Position numbers and translations under genes: made by a program. The notes under the pieces were generated by a model. The model was not told the origin of the DNA and did not search any database. It worked only from the letters and a program-made list of their open reading frames with translations. Source: Saussurea involucrata (lineage: Eukaryota; Streptophyta; Magnoliopsida; Asterales; Asteraceae). From it: a stretch of 64,000 nt of DNA. Every line of letters starts with the position of its first letter. The stretch's first letter is position 1. The stretch covers positions 8,887,870-8,951,869 of the forward strand of contig CM066317.1 of NCBI GenBank assembly GCA_033807775.1. The letters run 5' to 3'. Positions 34,370 through 46,212 of the stretch are shown here, in pieces.

Positions 34370-36052
34370 TTACTCCTTTTGCTTTTCCCCGAAGATGAAT
34401 ACGTCATCCTTATCGGTCATCGGAATCCTGATTAATTTCTTTGCGCAAAATATTTCTGCTTGATTGGCCGTCAGCCAATCCATACCCACAACTATGTCAA
34501 ACCCTCCAATTTCCATCAACAAGTTGATCGAAAAATTCGTCTCTTCTATAAGAATAGTACAACCATCAAGCCTTTCTCGAACCAAAGCTTGACCCCCATT
34601 AGCTACCTCTACTACTAAAGCATCATCTAAAGTAGTAACAGGCGTAGCTAATTTTGGATAGAACGATTTGGACACAAATGACAAATTTGCTCCACAATCA
34701 AACAAAATACGCGCAGGACAAGAATTAACAAGGAATATACCCGAGACAACGTCCCTTGATTCCTTAGCTTCATCAGCGGTCATCTGAAAAGCTCGGCCCG
34801 TTGGCTTCGGAATAACTGGTTTCTTACTCTGATCGCCGCTCTTTTTCAGCCTTGGGCACTCCCGACGAAAGTGACCCTGTTGCTTACACTCAAAACATGT
34901 ATTTCCCCGCACTGGACAATTATTCATAGTATGCCCACTCTTTCCACACTTAAAGCATTCAGATGCTATCACCCGACACTGTCCGTAATGCTTGCTCTTA
35001 CACTTTGGACACCAGTTTGGTTCACGGTGTGATTCATAAGAAGTACCTTTACCAGCGCTCCTTGACTTCTGTGAATGCTCTGATCGAACTTCCCATTTCT
35101 GCTTCTCCCCAACTTGGGTCTTTTCTTCTTTATCCAAGGCATATACATTTTCTATCACTTTGGCTTCTTCGATCGTTTCTCTCAACGTCGAAGCTTTAGA
35201 ACTCCGCACTCGCGACATCATATCCGCCGGCAGTCCTTTCAGATAAGCCTTAACTCTATCTTTCTCAGTTGGAGCTACATGCCCAACTAGATTCAACTTC
35301 TCCATGAACAGTTCCGTATACTTTCGAACAGTATTAGTACCCTTTTTCAAATTTCGAATTTCCTCCTCAATTCGATCCATCTCACTTTCGTTGCAGTATT
35401 CTTCCAAAAGCTTCTTTTTAAATGACTCCCAAGTCATTGTAGACAGGACGGAAGTCGCAATTGAAGCAGTCAGCACATTCCACCACATCAACGCGTTTCC
35501 TCTCAGCATCTCCGAAGCAAACCTAACTTTTGACTTTTCATCACATTTGCATGCCCGAAAGGCTTGTTCTATCTCTCTGATCCAGTTCACACACGCCACT
35601 GGATTATCCGCTCCGGCAAACTCCGGTGGTTTACAACTTAGAAAAGTCTTATACGAGCAACCTCTTTCTACTCTCCTTTCAGTTTCTGTTACTGGAGTAT
35701 GAAGTGGAGGGATTATTCCAGCATCTGTTGTTGTTCGTGGTACCCCCGTCGTACGATCATCAAGCGCCTTCATGAACATTTCAGATTGTCTTTCCATTGC
35801 CGTGTTCATCATCCGCATCATATTTTCCATCATCCGAGATTCTATTCCTGCTTCTGGTGTTCTCAAGATGGCAGTACTGGTACCCACCCCATGCATCCGG
35901 CTATGTGATCCTCCGATAGAAAGAAAATCCGGCGGAGTCTCAGGAACTCCACCTAATCCAGGTTGTCTTTCTTCAGTCCAGTCAATCCCAGTCCTATTCA
36001 TTTCAGAAATAGGGGACAACGGCGACGTATTTACCATTTTCTGATAAAACAC
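34370..36052 (-). pseudogene. Chromovirus gag and protease
   Basis: The likely start is the ATG beginning MVNTSPLSP, a few codons into the open frame. Features: a Retrotrans_gag region (residues about 150-250), zinc knuckles (CFKCGKSGHTMNNC and CFECKQQGHFRREC) and an aspartic protease with FDCGANLSFVS. The usual active-site motif is D-S/T-G-A, so cysteine in place of serine or threonine is unusual. A TAA at 34370 ends this block although coding sequence continues in frame. Confidence 0.9.
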
Positions 36053-36370
36053 AAAGGAATAACCATAAGAAATGGTTACACAAATCTAGACATACGAACG
36101 TACTTTACCAATCATTAATCACTGTAACAATTTAGAAATAAGTATGCTTGTGTAACAATATATTCATAATAACAATAGCTAATTGAAATTGTGAACATAC
36201 TATACATGAGAATCATCTTTCCATTGTCACAGTATTAATTTCACGTATTTCCGTCGACCCTAAGACTATCCCGTCTTAGCACTTCTACCCATATCTCACA
36301 TATCATAACCTAATTCATCTCAGCTTAAGTCTAAGTATCTCATCAGCATACTTAGTTCGCTTAAACTAAT

Positions 36371-36382
36371 GCTCTGATACCA
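36371..36382 (-). other. Primer-binding site of the chromovirus
   Basis: TGGTATCAGAGC on the minus strand, complementary to the 3' end of initiator Met-tRNA, three bases inside the 5' LTR. Confidence 0.9.
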
Positions 36383-36385
36383 TAT

Positions 36386-38298
36386 TGTAACGCCCCAAAA
36401 TCCGGGCCAATTTAAAACTCAAGTTACAACAGGTTATGACAATAAAATTACAACTTATATAGATAGCAAAGAAATTAACCATCAAGAGTGTAATTACAAT
36501 ACATAATACTTCGAATAATCTATCAATCTAATCATGTCACTATAATCAGATTAATTGAGTTATCTAAGCTATCCTCCAAAAATCTCCTATTTGTTAATTG
36601 CCACTTCTGCTATTCCAAAAACACTCGTCCCACAACCCTTTATTTTCCTGAGCCTGCACCTGGTAAGAAAACATCATATGAAACGATTAGGCCAACGCCT
36701 AGTGAGAACATTCGTTTCAATAATAACATTTGCAAAAATCAATGTAAACAAGTTATAACAAACCTGGCTACTCCTTTTCTTACCGTGCGTATAACTCTAT
36801 TCCATTACACAATTTTATCCATTCCCATGACTATGACTGATAACAAATCCATCAGCATATCATACCCCAGAGCCACACTACGAATCTTCAAAGATTCTAG
36901 ATCAATGCTCTCCACCAATAAATCGCGATCACACACGCCCATTTATCAGTAAGGAAGCAGAGATTACAAGTACTTATGTCAACCTCACTCTCTTCCTTAG
37001 AAATCAGGAATAACGATTAATACCACACGCCTATTCCATAATTTCCCACACACACTGGAATAATGATTAAACGAGTTATACCACACGCCTATTCCATGTG
37101 ATTACCAAACTTTAGTGCCTATGGATCCATTACACTTATTTCTACCCGTGCAAGTAAATGCTTAATACAGATTTCTCATATCATTCAGTATGAGCAAATC
37201 ACCTTTATACTATATAGATTCCTCATATCATTCAGTATGAGCAAATCGCATTTAACACATTCCTGCCTAGTATCACACTAGTGCAGTCTATAACCCTAAC
37301 ATACTACTATTTAAAGTACATATGTTCAAGTGACACAAGATATATGTCAATTCTTAAATCGCACCTTTCCACGATTAACGAAACTATACTTTCCAATTTC
37401 TAGAATAGTACAGATAATACAAAGTCTATGGATACCTTAACTTTTATATTCTTAAGTTCATATCCAAGATCTATTACCAAAATTTATAAACTGACTATTT
37501 TTATCCAACTCCCGGTATCCCTAACTCCCAGTATTCAACACATGTACCGGAACTTCACCGGAACTCATAAGTACCGGGATTTGCCTCTACCGGGACTTCC
37601 AACTACCGGGACTTGCCACTACCGGGACTTGCCACTACCAGGACTTGTCACTACCGGGACTTGCCTCTACCGGGACTTGCCACTACCGGGACTTGTCACT
37701 ACCGGGACTGCACCGGGACTGCACCGGGACTCATAAGTACCAGGCTTTCGTTCATGTACCAGGACTACGTACAGTCTATTTCAATCAAGTCCACAAATCG
37801 ACTTAACTTGTAAAATCAGTTCAATCTATGTATTCCATTCAGTTCTCAGTCAATTTACACAACTATATTAAGGTTAGTAAAACTTAAAAACACTGATTTG
37901 TACAACGAATCGAATGAACTCACCTTTTGTAGTAAAAACCCACTTCTGCATAAAATTTGAACTTCAAACTGATGTTTATGATTCAAATTGATGACAAATT
38001 CTTCTTTCTTTCTTTTCTTCTCTCTATTCCTTCTTTCTGCTTAATGACCGACTCAATAGAACAAGAATGAGATATTTTACTTATCTCAGATGTTTTATTC
38101 ATACACGCAATTAGGAAATGACCAAACATACCCTCAAGATCCATTATTCCCAAAAGTACCACCATACTTTCATTACTTGTATTTTAATCCCCTTTCTCTT
38201 GAATTATAACACTTCCATATAATCCAAGGTTTAAACTAGAAAACAAATACATCCAAATTCTTATTAAAACACTAATAACGAAAATTCAGGATGTTACA
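36386..38298 (-). repeat. 5' LTR of the chromovirus
   Basis: 1913 bp; near-identical partner of 29482-31393, with its own copy of the 16-bp minisatellite at about 37545-37745. Confidence 0.9.
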
Positions 38299-38859
38299 CC
38301 AGAGATCCCTGTTAGAGCTTTGAAGATTGAGATCGAAAGGAAATATGGACAAAAATTTTCTCATATGAAGTCTTTCAGAGCCAAGACAAAGGCACTGAGT
38401 AAGGTGCGTGGGAACTATGCAGAACAATACAAGCATCTCAGAGACTATGTTTTGGAGCTTCAAAGGGTTATGCCAGAAACGAGTGTGAAGTTAGATGTTG
38501 AACATGAACCAAATGATGCAAGTGAAACTAGGAAATTCAAGAGAATCTATGTTTGTTTTGGACCACTGAAGAAGGGTTTCAAAGTTGGGCAACGAGACTT
38601 TTTGGGCGTTGACGGAGCTTTCATGAAAGGTCCATTTCCAGGTCAAATATTGACCGCAGTTGGTATTGACCCAAACAATGGGACATATCCACTTGCCTAC
38701 GCAATCGTTGAAGCTGAAAACACGAGATCTTGGACATGGTTCTTGGAGTGCATTGCTGATGATTTGGATCTTGATGCGCAATCCAATTTCACCTTCATAT
38801 CAGACAGACAAAAGGTAATGAATCTGTCTTTTTAAAAATATGTGATGCTATATAATAAG

Positions 38860-38946
38860 TTTTGGACCTGATTTAGACGTAGTTTATAATCTGTTTTGGA
38901 ACCTGTTTGGACCTATTTTGGACCTATTTTTTTAGAACATGTTTGG
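38860..38946. repeat. Left part of a TTTGGACCTGTTTTCAGACC-type intron repeat
   Basis: Short degenerate repeats in the MULE intron, cut by the Athila-like insertion. They continue at 45854. Confidence 0.8.
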
Positions 38947-39542
38947 TGACAGGTGGGTTTACACCCCCTAAATCTTACCGCAAGTGTACGGGTCGAAGTC
39001 AAGTAATAGTACTTGGAAAGTACGAGTATCGAATCACGGGGAACTAGGAACAAAGTATCACAATTACTATAAGAACTATTAACTGAACTGTCGAATTTGG
39101 AAGATAGGTTTTAAACTAATTAATTGCAGCAAATAAAATAAACCAAACACAAGACAACTAGTAAGCAGCTTTGGAATTCAGATGGAGAAAACAGTTGAGG
39201 GTTGGATATACTTAGGTTTTCACATATGAACTTCAGACTAAAAACAAATACCAGTTAATTCTGTTGATGCGTGGCAAGTCGCGCGTGTCATTTTTGCTGC
39301 GTGGGTCGATTTCTGGTTCGCGGTTCGGGTCCTGGTTCGGTCGCGGGTCTTGGGCTTGACTTTTGGGCTTTCGTTTGGACTTGTTTTGGGCTCTTTTTAG
39401 CTTCTTTTCTCGAGGAATGCCGCCTTTTAGATAACCTGTGTAAATCACTAGATAAACCGTAAAATACACGCCTTTTTACTTGAATGCAAGCCAATCTCAT
39501 TGGTTTGAGAACTGAAAATAACGCCAAAAAGTGGCGTTATCA
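38947..39542 (-). repeat. 3' LTR of the Athila-like element, internally deleted
   Basis: 596 bp compared with 1337 bp for its partner. The missing 741 bp lie between TTCTGTTGATG and CGTGGCAAGTCGCGCG, at about 39255. Confidence 0.9.
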
Positions 39543-40865
39543 ACAACCCCAAACCGAGCGTTGCTTGTCCCCAAGCAAATTAGCGATAAAATAGAATAAA
39601 AGCACACAGTGAAATAACAATAACTGCACAATTCCCAATCGGTACCAAGTGATGCATCGGGGATTTCCCATACCCGTGAATATCTATCTCACTCTCGCCT
39701 CATTCTCATTTAGTTTGACCTATGACCTTCCATTGTGAGTTGAACTCGTGACTGTTCCGATTACATTAGGGTTAGACTAAGTCCGAGCATACTAGGGAAA
39801 ACATTTTGCCTCGACCCTACCTCACGGGATACTCTCATTTCGCTCGAACCTAGGTTATCGCTCGTGTTGTCATGTTTATGGAAGTTATGTACAATAATAC
39901 TCGAAATATTACATGACAACTCTAAAGAAAGACGCACAAATGTCCAAACTTTTGATCTCAGGAGGAATCAAATAACAAGATAAGGAATATCGGTAAAGGT
40001 GGTCATAGACTCTAATCACGTTTTCCAGAAGATCATCCAGGTCTTTATAACGGTTGTAACGGGGCTAAGGTTAAGGCTAAGAAACGAAGGGTAAAAGGAT
40101 AAAAAAATCCTCGGCGTGTCAATCATTTGCAATTCTGAACTCTCATTGCCTCACATTCGCTCACTTGGTCCTTTCTCGTCACTATTGGAGTCGCTTTGAC
40201 TCACTTATTATGCAGCTCTACTAGAGACTATCTAACTAATGGTATATATATATATTTTTTTATTGGGACTTCATTGGTCCTCTTTATTTGATTGGGGCAT
40301 CATTGGCCCTCTTTTCTATTTCTTGACTGGCCTGATTTCTTTCTTTTCCGCTCTATCTCTCTAAGTTCATTACTTCTTCCGATTGACACACTTTCGGATT
40401 GGGTTGGCTAAGGCTTATGGCTAAGGGTTTAATGATGGGTTTAGAAACGAAAAGGTGAGTGTTTGGTTGCAAAGGGGCTAAGGGTACACGCAGAAGGGTA
40501 AAAGGTGAGTGTTTGGCTGCAAAGTGGTTAATGGGTATACATGAAAGGGTGAAAGGGAACGATAGCCAAACTGGGTTTAAACGGAAACAAAATGCCTGGA
40601 ATCATGTCTTAAGGTCCACACGATATGGTCTACTGTACCCTTACCTAATATCCCGATGTTCGTCTTTGCTACTCAATGCTATAATGTAGCGAGATCATTC
40701 TACATTTCACGACAAGGAATTCGAAAAAGTGTATAAGATTTTAAGTGTATGAATCCCTCGAAATGAAAAACGTCTTTTAGGCTCAAAGCTCACTATCGGG
40801 TGGTCTCCACTAATGTCCCTAGTCATGTCCTTTCCCGGTCTTTCCCTAACGGTCACGTCACTATC
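39543..40865. other. Non-coding interior of the Athila-like element, 3' side
   Basis: No RT, RNase H or integrase sequence was recognised on either strand. Short ORFs appear random. A polypurine-like tract lies at the LTR border. Confidence 0.6.
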
Positions 40866-40944
40866 TGAAACACCCCCTTACCACGACACAATATTGTCCG
40901 CTTTGCCCCACTGGCTCACGGCTTTGTTCTTGGCGACCTGGCAA

Positions 40945-41022
40945 GGACTTCGCAAGGACTTCCCAGGAGGTCACCCATCCTGGTACTACTCCCACCCAAG
41001 CACGCTTAACCACAGAGTTCCC
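40945..41022 (-). other. 5S rRNA-like segment inside the Cassandra LTR
   Basis: It contains the A-box region TTAAGCGTGCTTGGG and the C-box region GGATGGGTGACCTCCTGGGA of plant 5S rRNA. A duplicated AAGTCCTTGC follows. It lacks the 5' end of the rRNA, so it is not a ribosomal gene. Confidence 0.85.
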
Positions 41023-41081
41023 AAGGAACCCGCATGCTTGTGGCCCCAAAACGCGTTGTGTCTGGTAAGGCCAAGGTTTAC

Positions 41082-41123
41082 TAATATACCCAGCATCTCT
41101 CCTGTCCACGACCGATGTGGGAT
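41082..41123 (-). promoter_or_regulatory. USE and TATA-like box with Pol III-type spacing in the Cassandra LTR
   Basis: On the minus strand ATCCCACATCG (41113-41123) is followed after 24 bp by TATATTA (41082-41088). In plant snRNA genes about 24 bp is the spacing that specifies Pol III. The 5S-like Pol III promoter follows downstream. Confidence 0.55.
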
Positions 41124-41145
41124 ATGCCTAAGGTGTTACACTATC

Positions 41146-42106
41146 ACAAGATTCTTCCCACAATGGTCGGTCTCAATCATTCAAAACAAAAATTTTACCT
41201 ACTTTGATCTAGACACTCAGAAGTGCAGGAAATCTACGTGCATAACTTGGGCCCGATTGGGCAACCCCAAACCTTACCCACACATTGTCCCCAATGTGCA
41301 AGCAAAGTCGTAGGTGATGCGACTCAATCATTGTGCAGTTATTACAGATATAAAAAGGACGGGGAAAGCATTACATAGCAAGCAAAAGAAATCCCAAAAT
41401 TTCTATAATGGGAACCCCAAACCTAGGCCGCGGCCTGGGGTTGCCAGTAAAAAGCCAACCCCAAACCTCGGTAAAACCGAGGTTTGCACAGGGTCAAAAG
41501 GTGAGTGTGTAAAGATGTGAAAAAGATAGGGCACCCCAAACCTAAGTGAAACTTAGGTTTGTTGCCTCTCGTTAACTACTCAAAATTTGATCATCATGCA
41601 ACACTCATTAATAAGCAAGGTTTAGAACGTACCTGTTTTGCCCCGGACGAAAGAGGATTCTTGAAAGTTGAGCATCAATCGGAGGCGATAGGGAGAACAT
41701 GCAAAACAAAACAAAGAAAAGCAAAGCACAAGGGAAAAATGCTGGAAAAGAAACACACCAAGCAAGAAAGGAATACAAATTGCACGAAAAAAAACAAAAC
41801 GAAGCAACTGGGACTCACGCGGTTTAGCCCGCGACTTGCAAGTCGCGTGGCAAACCGCGTAACCTACTGTTTCAGAAAACCAACAGAGGGTCCCGCGGCT
41901 TGCTGCGCGGTATGCAAACCGCATGACAAGTCGCGTATGTCCCTGCTTCAAAAATATTTTTGACCTTTTTCGATTTTTTTCGATTTTTATGGTTTTTCCG
42001 GAATTAAAAGCACACACAAGATAAAAGAATACTAAGAGGAAACAAACCTTGGTGGGTTGCCTCCCACCCAACGCCGTATTTAAAATCGTGGCACGACTAT
42101 GTGGTT
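41146..42106. other. Non-coding interior of the Athila-like element near gag
   Basis: GC-palindromic segments such as GCGACTTGCAAGTCGCG (about 41830) resemble a palindrome in the LTR (about 45566). ORFs on both strands here look incidental. Confidence 0.55.
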
Positions 42107-44352
42107 TCAACTCGGCTCAGTATCCGCGGGATTGTACCGTCCACCCTTACAGTTCTTCGCGAACTTCTCTACTCCTTCCTCTCTTTCACTACTTCTTCTC
42201 TCTAGCAACTTGAATCTCACGTTCTCTCCGCCAACTCGGAATGTGATCTCACCCTCTTCCATGTCAATTAAAGCTCTCCCGGTGGCTAGGAATGATCGTC
42301 CCATGATAATCGGAACCTCCTCATCCTCATCTATATCTATCACCACGAAGTCTACCGGGAAGTAGAATTTACCAACCTTAATCAGCACGTCTTCGATCCG
42401 TATGGATACCTTATCGATCTGTCTGCTAGCTTGAGCGTCATGAACGTTGGACTAACTTCGCCCAATCCAAGTTTCCTGAAAATAGATAGGGGCATCAAAT
42501 TAATACTAGCCCCTAAATCACACAAAACTTTATTAAATGAAAACTTCCCGATTTGGATAGGGATAGAAAAACTCCCTGGATCATTGAGCTTCTGGGGAAG
42601 CTTATTCTGGAAAATTGCGCTACACTCTTCAGTGAGTGCAACGGTGGATTGGTGATCAATTGCCCTCTTTTTGGAAAGGATCTCTTTCATGAATTTCATG
42701 TAAGAGGGCATTTGGGTGAGAGCATCTATAAAAGGAATATTGATCGTTAGCTTTTTAAACACATCTATAAATTTTGAAAAATTGACCTCATCGTTATTTG
42801 CTTTCAGCCTGCTCGGGTAAGGTACTCTTGGTGCTGCCGGCTTGACCGGAGGTTTGATTTCTTTCTCTTTCGGTTTCTTGCTCTCTTTAACCACGACCTC
42901 TTCTTCATTCTTCTCGTTTTCTTCATTCGAACTCTTTCTATCGGCTTCCTTTGGTGAAGACTTGCTTACCGGATCTTTGGTCAACTCCTTGCCACTTCTA
43001 AGGTAGATGGCATTGCAATGTTCCCGGTTTTGTCGTTCGGGTTGACTCGGAAAAGTACCGGAAGGTCGGTTTTGTAGGGCCTCGGAGATCTGCCCCACTT
43101 GCCTTTCGAGGATCTTTATTGCAGCCGTATTTTGATCAGTGGCGGTTTTGACTGTGTTGATTGTGCTCGCTAATCCCTCGACTGTGCTGTCCATCTTCGT
43201 CATGAACTTCATCATCATCTCTTCTAGGCCCGGCTTCTTCTCCCCGGATGGTCCTTCGTTTCTTTGCTGAAAACCTGGGGGACGGTACACATTATTAGTT
43301 TGAGCAGAATTAGAAGAGTTAGAAAAATTACCTGACTGTGGTTGACCGGGCTGATTCCATGAAAGATTGGGATGCCTTTTCCACCCCTCGTTATAAGTAT
43401 TCGAGAAAGGATCGTTTCTCGGTTGGTTCCGGTTTGACACAAATTGAACCTGATCAGGTTCTTGAGGGTTTCCTCCATTCAGCCGATTCGTGATGACGGC
43501 CAGTTGAGCTTTCAGTTCGTTCAGCTCGTTACTCTCTTGGACATTTGCAACTCGTCTTACTGCTGATCTCGGAGTGGAGAAACTGTGTTCGGCCAAGTTC
43601 TCAATCAGCTCGCACGCTTCCTCATACGACTTGTCCATTAGTGCTCCACCCGCGGCAGCAGTGATATCATTTTTGAATTGTGGGTGAAGCCCACTAAAGA
43701 AGGTCTGGATGATGACCCAGCCTTGTAGCCCATGATGAGGACACTTCTTGATCATGTCCTTGTAACGTTCCCACGCCTCATATAGCGTTTTCTGATCCCA
43801 TTGAGAAAAATGGGTGATCTCCGCCATTAGTTGGGCGGTTCTGCTCGGTGGGAAAAACTTTTGGAGGAAGGATGCTTTCAACTGTGCCCAAGTAGTAATT
43901 TGATCTGACGGTAAGCCTTCTATCCATATTTCAGCTCGACCTTTTAATGAAAAACTGAACAGCCTCAGTTTGATTGCGTTCTCCTCCATTCCGTTGATCT
44001 TGAAGGTGCTACAAATGCACTCGAAAGCCCGGAGATGAGCGTGAGGATCTTCGGTCGGTGCTCCTCCATATTGATTTTGCTGCACCATTACGATGGTGCT
44101 CGGCTTTATCTCGAAATAGTTAGCCGCAGTGGTAGGTAGTTGAATGCCTATCCGTGCGGCCGCCACATTAGGATCGGCAAATGACCACATCGGAACTCTT
44201 TCCGGAGGTGGTGGTGGATTGTTGCGGAGCGGTCTCTCGTCACCCATATTCAATTGTTTTCTAGCTTTCGATTCTTTACGTAGGCGACGAGCAGTTCTCT
44301 CTATTTCTGGGTCAAGTTCTTCAATTTCTTTCCCTCGTGTTGTTCTTGGCAT
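42107..44352 (-). pseudogene. Athila/Tat-like gag with start of protease, frameshifted
   Basis: Starts at 44352 (MPRTTRGKEIEELDPEIERT). A Retrotrans_gag domain lies at about residues 130-250 (LFSFSLKGRAEIWIEGLPS, FLQKFFPPSRT). It is followed by a QN-rich linker, the CNAIYLRSGKEL block typical of Athila-like gag, a lysine/glutamate-rich stretch and the protease motif LCDLGASINLMPLS. Near 42395 a one-base shift moves the rest of the protease (FYFPVDFVVIDIDED, PIIMGRSFLATG) into another frame that ends at 42107. The protein would normally continue into RT, which is absent. Confidence 0.85.
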
Positions 44353-44492
44353 AAACCAAGTGGTACCTGAAAAGAAAGAAAAACAAAGTCAGTAATCCAG
44401 AAACTGAGAGTGATGGAGTGAAATAATGAAATAAAAAAAAATGTCCAATCTAACAGCTCTTATAGATGGTAGTGCTATTAATTACAACTAGT

Positions 44493-44510
44493 TCCCCGAC
44501 AACGGCGCCA
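44493..44510 (-). other. Primer-binding site of the Athila-like element
   Basis: TGGCGCCGTTGTCGGGGA on the minus strand, close to the complement of the 3' end of Asp-tRNA, six bases inside the 5' LTR. Confidence 0.85.
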
Positions 44511-44516
44511 AAAACT

Positions 44517-45853
44517 TGACAGGTGGGTTTACACCCCCCTAAATCTTACCGCAAGTGTACGAGTCGAAGTCAAGTAATAGTACTTGGAAAGTACGAGTAT
44601 CGAATCACGGGGAACTAGGAACTAAGTATCACAATTACTATAAGAACTATTAACTGAACTGTCGAATTTGGAAGATAGGTTTTAAACTAATTAATTGCAG
44701 CAAATAAAATAAACCAAACACAAGACAACTAGTAAGCAACTTTGGAATTCAGATGGAGAAAACAGTTGAGGGTTGGATATCCTTAGGTTTTCACATATGA
44801 ACTTCAGACTAAAAACAAATACCAGTTAATTCTGTTGATGAATACTCAACCTTGATCTAACCATTGCTCTCTCTCAAGTAACAACAGTTATATTTGTAAA
44901 ACATGGTGCTTTCCCAAGCTACCATGAAGTTTATCTCGAAAAGCACAAGATTAATCTCTCGATCTCACCCTATGTAGTTCAAAACACATTAAGCGCAGGT
45001 TATTATGAGACTAAGGCTTACTCGGTATATCTCTATCCTTTCTTACCGTAGACATGTAATTCCTAATTCTAGATCTCAATTAATTCTCTCGAACATAATT
45101 GAAAACAATAAAACAATTGTAAGTTAGCTACGCTCACAAAAGCATTAAGAACAAAATCACATGCATTCATTAAATCAGAAAACTGATAAAAGTCATTCGT
45201 CATCCATCTATATGTTCAATCCTAATTCAATCCAACCCCCAACATCTTAAAGTTAGTTCATGATGTTGGGGGATTCAAACACAAAAGAAAGAGAAACGAA
45301 AGTGTAAGCAAACATGGTAAACGTGATCGTGGTGACTGTGTAAGATGAATTGATAAACTCCCTTTTCCCATGATTGAATCTACTTCGCGTCTTGAACGTT
45401 CCTTCGATTGATCCTCGATCTTTGCTCCAAATGGTGTCACTTGGCTCTGAAAATCGCCCCCGGGACTGCTCTGGCCGTCGTGTGAAATCTGGATACCGAA
45501 CGAATGACCTAAAATCGGATTTTGTAGCTGAAAAACGCGAAACAGTGGGTTACGCGACTTGTTGCGCGACTTGCAAGTCGCGTGGCAAGTCGCGCGTGTC
45601 ATTTTTGCTGCGTGGGTCGATTTCTGGTTCGCGGTTCGGGTCCTGGTTCGGTCGCGGGTCTTGGGCTTGACTTTTGGGCTTTCGTTTGGACTCGTTTTGG
45701 GCTCTTTTTAGCTTCTTTTCTCGAGGAATGCCGCCTTTTAGATAACCTGTGTAAATCACTAGATAAACCGTAAAATACACGCCTTTTTACTTGAATACAA
45801 GCCAATCTCATTGGTTTGAGAACTGAAAATAACGCCAAAAAGTGGCGTTATCA
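44517..45853 (-). repeat. 5' LTR of the Athila-like element, full length
   Basis: 1337 bp. Contains the 18-bp palindrome CGCGACTTGCAAGTCGCG at about 45565, just where the deletion in the partner LTR ends. Confidence 0.9.
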
Positions 45854-46212
45854 TTTGGACCTATTTTTTCAGACCTGTTTGGACCTGTTTTTCAGACCTG
45901 TTTGGAACTGATTCTAACCTGTTTGGACCTAATTCAGACCTGTTTGGAACTTGTTTGGACCTATTTTTTTAGAACATGTTTGGACCTGTTTTTCAGACCT
46001 GTTTGGACATGTTTTTCAGACCTGTTTGGACCTATTTTTTTAGAACATGTTTGGACCTATTTTTTCAGACCTGTTTGGACCTGTTTTTCAGACCTGTTTG
46101 GAACTGATTCAGACCTGTTTGGACCCGTTTTCAGACCTGTTTTCAGCTGCTTTCAGACATGTTTTCAGCTTTTTTCAGACCTGTTTTCACCTGCTTTCGG
46201 ACCTGTTTTCAT
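45854..46212. repeat. Intron array of TTTGGACCTGTTTTTCAGACC units
   Basis: Many degenerate 20-40-bp units of TTTGGACCTGTTTTTCAGACC continue the array broken at 38946; further units occur at 46450-46505. A 127-codon ORF across it encodes only repeats of the unit. Confidence 0.9.

Larger units (their letters stand above)
29482..38298 (-). mobile_element. Full-length Ty3/gypsy chromovirus, inserted in the MULE transposase exon
   Basis: Two LTRs of 1912 and 1913 bp begin TGTAACGCCCC and end GGATGTTACA on the plus strand. A perfect 5-bp TSD CCAGA lies at 29477-29481 and 38299-38303. On the minus strand the primer-binding site TGGTATCAGAGC (36371-36382, initiator Met-tRNA type) follows the 5' LTR and a purine-rich AAGTTGGGGAGTAT precedes the 3' LTR. 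Gag, protease, RT, RNase H, integrase and a chromodomain-like tail lie in a single frame broken by in-frame stops. The LTRs differ by scattered substitutions and a few indels, so the insertion is not very recent. Confidence 0.95.
40866..41140 (-). mobile_element. Cassandra-type solo LTR (TRIM) carrying 5S rRNA-like sequence
   Basis: On the minus strand it begins TGTAACACC and ends GGTGTTTCA, with a perfect 5-bp TSD CTATC (40861-40865, 41141-41145). About 40945-41022 matches the 3' two thirds of plant 5S rRNA (GTTAAGCGTGCTTGGG, GTAGTACCAGGATGGGTGAC, CCTCCTGGGAAGTCC), including the internal promoter region. Upstream lie a USE and a TATA-like box. LTRs with embedded 5S sequence define Cassandra elements. 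No internal domain or second LTR is left. Confidence 0.92.
38947..45853 (-). mobile_element. Athila/Tat-like LTR retrotransposon lacking pol, in a MULE intron
   Basis: LTRs start TGACAGGTGGG and end GGCGTTATCA. A 5-bp TSD TTTGG is at 38942-38946 and 45854-45858. On the minus strand the primer-binding site TGGCGCCGTTGTCGGGGA (44493-44510, Asp-tRNA type) lies next to the 5' LTR (44517-45853). A GGGGACAAGCAACGCTCGG / GGTTTGGGG purine tract lies next to the 3' LTR (38947-39542). Gag and part of the protease are present. The 2.6 kb between 39543 and 42106 shows no RT or integrase, so the element is non-autonomous. Confidence 0.9.

Noticed and set aside
40945..41022. Functional 5S rRNA gene
   Set aside because: The 5' third is missing and the segment sits in an LTR with a TSD; it is Cassandra-type.
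41559..42110. ORFs of 134 and 162 codons on both strands
   Set aside because: Non-coding interior of the Athila-like element; no homology, opposite strands overlap.
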